NCBI RefSeq assembly: GCF_030372765.1
Contig: NZ_JAUCMW010000027.1
Span: 1-50,957 of the forward strand
Direction of reading: 5' to 3'
DNA length: 50,957 nt
DNA from: Labilibaculum sp. K2S
Lineage (GTDB): Bacteria; Bacteroidota; Bacteroidia; Bacteroidales; Marinifilaceae
The notes under the pieces are model-generated. The model worked only from the letters and a program-made list of their open reading frames with translations, made no database searches and was not told the origin of the DNA. Of this stretch, positions 46,701 to 50,957 are shown piece by piece (positions within the stretch are counted from its first letter, which is position 1; the number at the start of each line of letters is the position of its first letter). The translations under genes and the position numbers were made by a program.

Positions 46701-47265
46701 TCATGGCTGTTCAGATGTAGCCAGTGTGGAGCTCGTTCAGCCAGAGGCTTTGAATTTGGAAGCCGAAGCCAGTCGTCCAACCACAATTGATGCCAATGAT
46801 GGTTCCATTCGGATTGATGTTACAGGAGGGGTTCTTGATTATACCATTAATTGGTCTGATCAGGATTTGAAACCATATTATGGAACAAGTATTGAGGATT
46901 TAGGAAGAGGTACTTATATTGTAAGTGTAATTGATAAAAATAATTGTCAGTTAGATTCAACAATTGTGCTGGAATATTTATATGAAAACAGAATAAAAAT
47001 ACCAAAAGCATTTACGCCAAACAATGATAGTTATAATGATTTCTGGGATATTGAAAGAATTGAGTTCGTGCAGAACCTTAAGATTGTAATTTACGATCGA
47101 TGGGGTAAAGCTGTTTATAAATTTAGTGGAACTGGGAATCAGTATCGCGGTACCCCATGGACAGGTGCTGATGGAAATACTAATTTACCAATAGGTTCAT
47201 ACTATTATGCTGTAGAACTTGATGATGAAAAACCAATACTGGGAACTGTTACAATTCTCCGTTAA
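37765..47265 (+). CDS. Giant T9SS type B surface adhesin with SprB repeats (3166 aa)
   Basis: ATG 37765 gives a clean signal peptide (MKRNGASLLLILFLQLAYLS, cleavage near AEA|SDF). The frame is open from TTG 37654, but those 37 residues would mask it. Part one (37837 to about 43250) is five modules of about 340-380 residues. Each opens with [FYIL]-[YT]-W-[TIV]-G and a G-N-W/H-W turn, and four of the five have GC[VL]P-x(4)-[ND]. The openings are at 37840, 38911, 39937, 41026 and 42163. Part two (43582-46980) is 14 SprB-type Ig-like units of about 80 residues. Part three (about 46990-47262) is a type B gliding-associated C-terminal domain (PKAFTPNNDSYNDFW, YDRWGKAVYK, PIGSYYYAVEL). A PorP/SprF gene follows 32 bp downstream. 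Probable exported adhesin; ligand unknown. Confidence 0.93.
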   Translation: MKRNGASLLLILFLQLAYLSAEASDFYWIGGSGNFNDIQHWSDQPGGKINPGALLPDKDDNVYFDEFSFPDPGAEVVITSVARCLNMYWGNVQNMPVLKTDNNIAHYLVIYGGVKFNTQMIIDLDRPLYFRANTLGNVIDFGGNSFNGDFYFDNNGGWRITSEMNLLDNTVYFNQGTLSIEAELTCGSLVSENPVSRELYLNSSIINLQKSGESVLSVQTDNLNLYPGDSKIIVSSTNSTIETIGTKRVDFFDVLFKGDNGAIESNVILTSFNDVNFELNGSIKGENDFQNLIFTAGHSYSIYDGTQNIKTKFEALGECYAYISIIGDVLGGNISAELVNLNYLKVKNINASGNAVPFLANNSYNLGGNNSNWTFVAPSSADYTWTGGAGDGMWGTPGNWNSGCVPSRNNNVIIPATFVVTINVPAECKGLSINDNSTLQGAENIEVFGSLAVGNCTWNVTGETQFNGDDTNTITINNNFVGPVSFIGDGDWTFTTNITVTNNFELYKGSLHLNGNKLTVGQFISNSTYNRVLDMINSDIDVVDGVSKAWNVSGSNFSLLSNNSEIRLLSDGAELYNNSSDFISYGKVTFNYPDGQVFLTNEGSAQPTFESLEFKGNAKLLGDHQFDQLIFTKGKSYFLNVGSRQKITKADGLIAHGTCSEYISFKGENGVAYFDCDVSSSDLFRLRIEDVNVIGGIGSLTANESIGISGYDGWVFPNDLTGGTIYWTGNIDNDWFKAGNWLGGCLPNRKDVVIFEDAKVLNSYEVNISKKGSSAECLDMIWTNANLMSFTGDQPICIFGSLDFSGMVNANYSYSGDFYFKSENPSNINAGAVELLSDLVFEGTKQDDDSWLAGSWTLNSVIKTSGTILLQNGDLISNNHNMEAGRFISNFVTTRSLTLGSSIFKLERFEISPDGFAFDAGTSEIIFTTGGDLIVSKGAVPVVFYNVAFDDTDGNAYIDTYSDDISFNNIVLNGNTYFRKKNVSEISFVAESIQLAVGKTYVFESSQTFVLGNVIANGACEGTIDITGSRADPAIFKAKTSITNITVNSVNILNVNAKPADTFVANASINLGGADGWKFENEPAGTNLYWVGGTGNWDDPNHWSTVSGIKSGGCVPTAKDNVFFDDGSFTDTEQTVYTGASDIRCRTMDWTGSEAARPNFEMGTTDISGVYIYGSLIFNSAVDINLSAVVNFYFRATELQEINTFGYVFPNIVEFDGNGGEWKLLDDMIMEGDCFIRYGKLVTDGFDLECKSITSIDPTDSVNSRGLDIRNSQVKITGREDVIGSSVYFNLADAYADLGFELLSDNSTITFTNNAKVSIIGSASHNINFNKIVFEDEGEFSAYSVPGFVPYVEYLQFKNNGKVSGNDKFGTVELGRGFEFKFQNGKTYEMDYLLAEGSCFAPISLHSDKDTKQTTILAANNVTGNFLELKDINGDGSKGATYTATNSFDLGNVTGWITDGAIAPIALYWVGKGTDDSWDNHENWSRAQDGSEEGCVPTLNDDVFFTANSFLGSKLVELNAPGKCHSMTWYDDVDPDANFIVDANLQIGGFMDLTENMSMSMRGVFEFIGDGLAGDKIVDFANKSMDGDVIFDGDAQSWVWNSSLITSGDLYLESGSVTTKGNDFTVGRFSSLSLGNPDAIRRFDMSGSIVTVISDQPTGWNMKMNTTGGLNFIAANTKITFANGGGIYCETNTEVTFGFIDFMNNGIIRIKGAGRGSFGSVTFFEQGQIYGDNTFTNLEFTLGYENNTIESGKTITVIYDLKMEGVRCSYAFLKASTPGVKAFIYKPSGLFGKIYNAALTDIAGSSGSGGDHPVNYHFDNDNTTGFVLVPSAPGGDEDPPSFEDSFDQPREEWCSDVAILDHVKGFPINSNTTFQWYYSTDGTVGTYTDLPGETNAVIEVTVSGFYKVEVIYGYNTVAKDGSLCKIESVIEVQLGTKSNVSLEITANNVKCFGQGNGRVVAKVANIQYPEYKFFWKDEAGTDFSASTSTNKTTWESTALNLTPGKYNITVADGKNCEFDTIVNIFDAYELLIDSIATRDLTCFTIPEGEILVTASGGTGNLSYFLDSIVQTGENITGLYSGDYKVHVSDANLCLTPEQDITLNSNPEIVMDLNGTDLLCYNDNNGLFNPIVTGGVTDYTYAWTGPAGYTATTANISGLAGGTYELTVTDAVNCPSVLSQELIEPKELVTNELTIEAANCNGESSGEIFVEAAQGTPNYQYYLDGVESATGIFSKLAPKDYALRIVDANSCVFEQNVTVAEPGKIGFYIEDIVLPTCKNTNDGIVRITPYGGNSGYRYSWSGPSDYRSYSQNIENVVAGDYSLLITDKNNCSSENGVDLNLGLSIQLGLVVEQHIKVAGTRNGILSIETLEGTIPYSFTVTGPGGYSSVSPDNYDDNSFLIENLAGGVYTVTATDASGCSTVKKSIIIEEPGMVFTYIEERQAVGCAGSPVGELRAHATGGDGTFTYAWSGPAGYTGTGETISGLATGIYNITATSAGQSATNTYELVAPDPLLASVANVKNVSCNNAADGEIELDVNFGSANYTIAWTNGAGFLSSAKHILDLEPGTYDYTITSEYGCSVSGSQAITEPTSLALTVTPLDISAVGLRDGEISAAVTGGTPPYIFLISGPNGYSYAESANVTGNISVNGLEMGVYEVVVLDANECRIEDSKKVHEPEKLLLFVTSNTDVTCPGGNDGAVTVDVLGESDPANLTYSWTGDNYFRSTDKDVSGLKAGTYTVTVYDSAGDPGYESQSLQVVVNEPDKLVAEFWKKDISCFGRTDGYINLHPKGGTPGYTYLWGGPGVSGTNEDQQGLSEGTYSVQITDSKGCKSEITPISIVEPKQVFVTVSGFLEPTCYGLEDGWIKLDISEGTEPYLINWDNYGSITKDIFDIESGDYSYVVVDNNGCETSGSKLLNQPDTLIAEINDYQDVLCYGTNSGSATVEISGGTPDYKIDWSDGQETDIASDLIIGTYDVKVVDDHGCSDVASVELVQPEALNLEAEASRPTTIDANDGSIRIDVTGGVLDYTINWSDQDLKPYYGTSIEDLGRGTYIVSVIDKNNCQLDSTIVLEYLYENRIKIPKAFTPNNDSYNDFWDIERIEFVQNLKIVIYDRWGKAVYKFSGTGNQYRGTPWTGADGNTNLPIGSYYYAVELDDEKPILGTVTILR
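37837..43250 (+). repeat. Five tandem 340-380-residue modules in the giant adhesin
   Basis: Module openings recur at 37840, 38911, 39937, 41026 and 42163 (spacings 1071, 1026, 1089 and 1137 bp). Shared landmarks are the W-G-G/W-T-G opening, G-C-[VL]-P in modules 2-5, a cysteine strand before [MI]-x-W or similar (RCLNMYW, ECLDMIW, RCRTMDW, KCHSMTW), and a later G-x-C turn (GECYAYIS, GTCSEYIS, GACEGTID, GSCFAPIS). DNA identity between modules is low, so the duplication is old. Confidence 0.88.
43582..46980 (+). repeat. About 14 SprB-type Ig-like repeat units
   Basis: Units start near 43582, 43852, 44086, 44323, 44551, 44791, 45061, 45298, 45538, 45796, 46054, 46291, 46522 and 46750. Most have a first cysteine (C-x-G-x-x-[DNS]-G), GG-x-P-x-Y/GGT, a W-[TS]-G-P turn, [AE]-G-x-Y-x-[VI]-x-[VI]-[TV]-D, a second cysteine (D-x-x-x-C) and E-P before the next unit. 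Units 6, 9 and 14 lack the first cysteine; units 7 and 10 lack the second. Confidence 0.9.
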
Positions 47266-47297
47266 GTAATATTATTAAACCTGACCTTTAGATTCTA

Positions 47298-48353
47298 ATG
47301 AGAATAACGATAATTCTAGGAGTGTTACTATTTGCATTCACTCAAGGAAAAGCTCAACAATTGCCACTTTATAGTCAATACGTGGAGAACGGATTTTTAC
47401 TCAATCCGGCCATGGCCGGAAGTCGGATGTATTCACCTCTGCGCTTAAGTTTACGTCAGCAATGGTCGGGAGTAGAAGGGGCTCCTGAAACACAGGCATT
47501 GAGTTTTAATAAAAATATGAGTAATAAATGTACCACTTGTAACGTAAAAGGAAATCCATTATCACGACGAAATAAACAAATGGGCGTTGGTTTGGGAGCC
47601 TATTTTTTTAATGATAAAGCGGGGGAAGTAGCAAGAACGGGTATTGAGTTTTCGTATGCTTATCACCTACAATTATCCAAAAGTAAATTGGGACAAACAG
47701 GAACAAAGCTTTCATTTGGGCTTGGGGGCGTTTTTTATCAGTTTAAGTTTGATAAAAGGTACATTCCGGTTAATGATCCCAAAGCAGGGCCGGATGAAGT
47801 CTCATATGTACCGGATGCAAACTTTGGTGTTTACTTATATAATGATGATTATTTTATTGGAGCATCAGCAGCACATTTATTTGAAGCTTCTGTTAAAATG
47901 GGCGATAACAAAATTGGTGATGATATTATGAAGCGTCATTTTTACGCTACAGCCGGTTATACCTTTCATTTAAAAGATTTGGTTGATCTCGAACCTTCGG
48001 TTATTGTTCGTAAAACCATGGATTCTGATATTTATTACGATCTGTCAGCAAAGTTGTTTATCAATCATTTTTGGATTGCAGCATCGTATAGGACAAACGA
48101 TCAAATTGTGGGAATGGTAGGGGTAAATTACAATCAATATTACATTGGGTATTCATACGATTATTACACAGACAATTTAATTTCTGATAGCAGTGATGGA
48201 ACTCATGAGATCACATTAGGAATCAATTTCGACATTCCAAATAAAATGAAGAGGGAGAGTAGATTGAGAGAAAGAAGAGCTGCTGATCGAAATTTCAGTA
48301 AAACAAAAACTTCCCGATACAAGAGAAACAGTAAAAGTTATATCTTCTTCTAG
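47298..48353 (+). CDS. PorP/SprF-family type IX secretion membrane protein
   Basis: 351 residues: signal peptide (ends QGKAQQ), then the family opening LPLYSQYVENGFLLNPAMAGSR and an outer-membrane beta-barrel with alternating aromatic strands (YYIGYSYDYYTDN). In Flavobacterium SprF is needed for surface display of SprB, and such proteins are normally encoded right after their large partner. Here it is 32 bp after the giant adhesin gene, so it is very likely its dedicated partner. The basic tail (about residues 315-345, SRLRERRAADRNFSKTKTSR) extends beyond the barrel and is unusual in charge. Confidence 0.93.
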   Translation: MRITIILGVLLFAFTQGKAQQLPLYSQYVENGFLLNPAMAGSRMYSPLRLSLRQQWSGVEGAPETQALSFNKNMSNKCTTCNVKGNPLSRRNKQMGVGLGAYFFNDKAGEVARTGIEFSYAYHLQLSKSKLGQTGTKLSFGLGGVFYQFKFDKRYIPVNDPKAGPDEVSYVPDANFGVYLYNDDYFIGASAAHLFEASVKMGDNKIGDDIMKRHFYATAGYTFHLKDLVDLEPSVIVRKTMDSDIYYDLSAKLFINHFWIAASYRTNDQIVGMVGVNYNQYYIGYSYDYYTDNLISDSSDGTHEITLGINFDIPNKMKRESRLRERRAADRNFSKTKTSRYKRNSKSYIFF

Positions 48354-48466
48354 AAAAGATTTCTCGAATGATGTATCTGATCAATATCTCTGTGGGCATT
48401 TTTTTAAATATTAAATTGAAATCATTGAGTTCCCATCTGTGTTTTTTGTTTGAGTGCATTTTTTTA

Positions 48467-48481
48467 TACGTTAAGAACGTA
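48467..48481. repeat. Small perfect hairpin before the DUF4347 gene
   Basis: TACGTT, AAG, AACGTA (48467-48481), in the 152 bp between the SprF-like gene and the next gene. It lies 25 bp before the next start codon. It could be a weak operator or leader hairpin; there is no T tract, so it is unlikely to terminate. Confidence 0.4.
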
Positions 48482-48505
48482 AGGATTGCATAATTCTCTT
48501 CGAAT

Positions 48506-50957
48506 ATGAATAATAGGATTTTATTATTGTTTATAATGTTTGTAAGTATAAGCCCACTTACCTGTTTTGAAAGTAACGCAAACATATATATTGATAAGGA
48601 CCTGAAATCAAAAGAATGTTTCAGTAATCTACCAAGTACTCTGGAATCATTTCAACTGTTTAGCCATGGCAGGGCAGGTGAATTGCTGATTGATGGAGAA
48701 TGGTTTACTGCACCTCAAATAGCCACATGGTTAAAAAAAAGCAAACTTCTAAAAGGAATCACACACCTAAATATCTATGCCTGCGAATTTGGCAAAGGTG
48801 TAAAAGGCCAAAATGCAGTAGCATACCTCGAAAAATCACTAAACATTACACTTGCCGCTTCCGATGATATTACCGGGGCAAATGGCGACTGGGACTTAGA
48901 AGTAGGAACACGCAAAGATGTTCTGGAATTCCCCACCTATTCATACTCCCTGCAAAACGAATTCATAACTACATGGGAAGTTAGTGCGGGAGATTTAGAT
49001 ATTACCATTCCGACAGATAAGCAGTCTTACACTTATAATTATACGGTTGACTGGGGCGATGGAACAAACAGCACTAACCAAACAGGAGATGCAGAGCACA
49101 CCTATGCCGCCCCCGGAGTTTACACCGTAAAAATTTCAGGAACATTCCCCGCAATATGTTTTTGGTATGGAAACGACAAGGACAAAATAAAGATCATAGA
49201 GCAATGGGGAAACATAGAGTGGCGTTCCATGTATTGCGCCTTTTATGGTTGTTCCAATCTTACGATAAAAGATGGCATTGCACCTCCTAATCTTAGTAAG
49301 GTTACAAGTATGGAAATGATTTTCACTAATGCTATTAGCTTGGATGCTGATCTTGGGGCATGGGATGTAAGCAATGTTGTATATATGTACGGTTTATTTG
49401 GAGGAGCTTCCTCTTTCACAGGAAAGGGGATTGACAAATGGGATGTTAGCCGTGTAGAAGATATGTCTGGAATGTTTGTTAAGGCAGATAAATTTGATGT
49501 GGATTTGGGTAGTTGGGATGTAAGCAATGTTCAGAATATGGGTGCAATGTTTTGGGATGCAACTTCTTTTAAGGGAAGGGGGCTTGACAAATGGAATATT
49601 ATAAATGTTACCACTATGGGATTATTTTTAAAGAATATATCCCTTCCGCGTGCCACTTACACTTCCATCTTAAATGCCTGGGCCAAACTGCCCGTTAAGA
49701 ATAATGTATATTTTTTTGCGGGAAATAGTTGGTATTGTGATAATTCTGGAAGAAAAATCTTAGATGATAAGTATGGTTGGAGTATCAGCGACAATGGGCA
49801 AGCTCCGTTTGCACCTGTAATTGACTTAGGCAAAAACCAGGCTAATTGCAAAGGAAATACAATCACTTTAGATGCTGAAAATTCAGGAGCTACTTATTTG
49901 TGGAATACAGGAGAAACCAGCCAAACAATATCAGTGAATACTTTAGGTGCTTTTAGTGTGAAAGTTACTTCGGTAAGAGGATGTGTTGCTAGTGATACCA
50001 TAAAAATCACCAATGAATTAGCAATCGATCTTGGAAAAGATAAGAATATTTGCGAGGGAGGAGCTTCTGTAAATCTCACACTTGTGCCTGATGCTGCTTG
50101 GGGAACAAATCCTTATTATGAGTGGAGCACTTCTGTAACAGGTGTAACAATTCCTGCTCCGGCATTCGGACAAACAGTTTTAATAACCGATAAAACAGGT
50201 GATTATACATTAACGGTTACCGATCAAAATGGCTGTAGTGGTTCTGATGAAATACATGTAGAAGAGCATTCTAATCCAGTTGCAACTATTGAGATTTCAG
50301 ATAAAAGTTCACCCATGTGCTTGGGGACAACTTTCGAATTGGATGCTGGAAATTCAGGAGCGACATATGCTTGGGGAGGGAAAGCAATAGGGCAAATAAG
50401 TCAAAAGATTACTCATACATTAATAGAGCAGGTAGGAGCAAACTTTGATGTAAAGGTAACAAACGAGTTTGGCTGTTTAGCCAGTGACAATATTCATGTT
50501 ATAGCAAAGGTTGATAATGTTGTACCAACCATTATTTTTCCGACACTTCCTGAGGATAAAATAACGGCTTATACCGATCCTGGACGAAATGTTTCCAGTA
50601 CTGTTAATTGGGGCACGCCTGATGTTGCAGATAACTGTCATGTTAAATCAATTACCAATAATGCACCTGTGACAATGGAATTCCCAGTTGGGGAAACTAA
50701 AGTTGTTTGGCAAGCAGAGGATTTTTCTGGAAATATAGAGGATCATACAATCACTGTTATTGTAGTAGATAATGAATTTCCTGTAAAACCAACACTATCT
50801 GATATAACAGGTGAATGCACAGCAACAGCAGTTCCTCCAACAACAAGTGATAATTGTTCGGGAACAATCACAGGCACAACCACTGATCCTTTAAGTTATA
50901 CAACTCAGGGAACTCATGTTATTAATTGGACTTTTGATGATGGCAACGGGAACAGCA
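48506..50957 (+). CDS. Large surface protein: DUF4347, PKD-like, BspA-type, Ig-like and HYR domains (partial)
   Basis: Reads from ATG 48506 without a stop to the window end (817 codons), so the C-terminus is missing. Signal peptide at about residues 1-22 (hydrophobic LLLFIMFVSISPL). The DUF4347 domain runs to about residue 152 (FQLFSHGRAGELLIDGEW, HLNIYACEFGKG, AASDDITGANGDWDLEVG). A PKD-like domain follows (VDWGDGT, HTYAAPGVYTVKISG). Next come BspA/DUF285 leucine-rich-like repeats (AWDVSNVVYM, KWDVSRVEDMSGMF, SWDVSNVQNMGAMF), Ig-like repeats (GATYLWNTGETSQTISVN, GSDEIHVEE) and HYR-like domains (ADNCHVKSITNN, DNEFPVKPTLSD). Domain order is typical of Bacteroidota surface proteins; a T9SS sorting domain beyond the edge is expected but unseen. 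Confidence 0.85.
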   Translation, partial: MNNRILLLFIMFVSISPLTCFESNANIYIDKDLKSKECFSNLPSTLESFQLFSHGRAGELLIDGEWFTAPQIATWLKKSKLLKGITHLNIYACEFGKGVKGQNAVAYLEKSLNITLAASDDITGANGDWDLEVGTRKDVLEFPTYSYSLQNEFITTWEVSAGDLDITIPTDKQSYTYNYTVDWGDGTNSTNQTGDAEHTYAAPGVYTVKISGTFPAICFWYGNDKDKIKIIEQWGNIEWRSMYCAFYGCSNLTIKDGIAPPNLSKVTSMEMIFTNAISLDADLGAWDVSNVVYMYGLFGGASSFTGKGIDKWDVSRVEDMSGMFVKADKFDVDLGSWDVSNVQNMGAMFWDATSFKGRGLDKWNIINVTTMGLFLKNISLPRATYTSILNAWAKLPVKNNVYFFAGNSWYCDNSGRKILDDKYGWSISDNGQAPFAPVIDLGKNQANCKGNTITLDAENSGATYLWNTGETSQTISVNTLGAFSVKVTSVRGCVASDTIKITNELAIDLGKDKNICEGGASVNLTLVPDAAWGTNPYYEWSTSVTGVTIPAPAFGQTVLITDKTGDYTLTVTDQNGCSGSDEIHVEEHSNPVATIEISDKSSPMCLGTTFELDAGNSGATYAWGGKAIGQISQKITHTLIEQVGANFDVKVTNEFGCLASDNIHVIAKVDNVVPTIIFPTLPEDKITAYTDPGRNVSSTVNWGTPDVADNCHVKSITNNAPVTMEFPVGETKVVWQAEDFSGNIEDHTITVIVVDNEFPVKPTLSDITGECTATAVPPTTSDNCSGTITGTTTDPLSYTTQGTHVINWTFDDGNGNS

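Noticed and set aside
48354..48420. Terminator after the SprF-like gene
   Set aside because: T-rich stretches are present, but I find no stable stem before them, so read-through into the DUF4347 gene is possible.

Overview
The window is an AT-rich chromosomal segment of a member of the Bacteroidota. Three things point there: a type IX secretion (T9SS) and gliding gene set (porU, porV, gldJ, a PorP/SprF-family gene and a giant SprB-repeat protein with a type B sorting domain), promoters of the TTG-N19/20-TAnnTTTG kind, and starts without obvious Shine-Dalgarno sites. A gldJ gene next to murF and porU/porV suggests a gliding, probably marine, lineage. Marinilabiliales-like is my inference, not something the sequence proves.

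Layout. 1-94 is a perfect 7-bp tandem array beside the end of alaS (minus strand). 2.8-7.2 kb holds housekeeping genes: an M23 endopeptidase, a MerR-type regulator, a Nif3 protein with a zinc-ribbon coiled-coil partner, a thioredoxin-like protein and a CoA-binding protein. 7.3-12.8 kb is a minus-strand operon porU-porV-ispF. Divergent from it runs gldJ, then murF and an SMR exporter. 16.4-20.6 kb is a minus-strand run mtaB, inositol-phosphatase family, LpxL-like acyltransferase and glycosyltransferase. 20.7-23.1 kb holds ppx/gppA and phoH. 23.3-25.9 kb holds folC, tRNA-Val(UAC), rex and a small DNA-binding protein.

26.0-36.1 kb is a regulated transport locus. A membrane histidine kinase and a sigma-54 response regulator (minus strand) face a plus-strand operon of HlyD-type adaptor, FtsX-type permease, ABC ATPase, second FtsX-type permease and a small unknown protein. 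A near-consensus -24/-12 sigma-54 element lies just upstream of the adaptor gene, so the regulator probably activates the operon facing it.

36.2-50.96 kb is a cell-surface region: a secreted 417-residue protein of three internal repeats, a 3166-residue adhesin (five large N-terminal modules, about 14 SprB-type units, type B C-terminal sorting domain), its SprF/PorP-like partner, and a second large surface protein (DUF4347, PKD-like, BspA-type, Ig-like and HYR parts) that runs off the window. The genes at 7.8-14.7 kb supply T9SS machinery (PorU signal peptidase, PorV shuttle, GldJ lipoprotein). Those at 37.8-48.4 kb supply a likely T9SS cargo and its outer-membrane partner.

The least described features are the giant adhesin's module architecture and cysteine pattern, the 417-residue repeat protein before it, the mosaic DUF4347 protein, the candidate sigma-54 promoter and the perfect palindrome at rex. 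I saw no CRISPR array, rRNA, insertion sequence or prophage.
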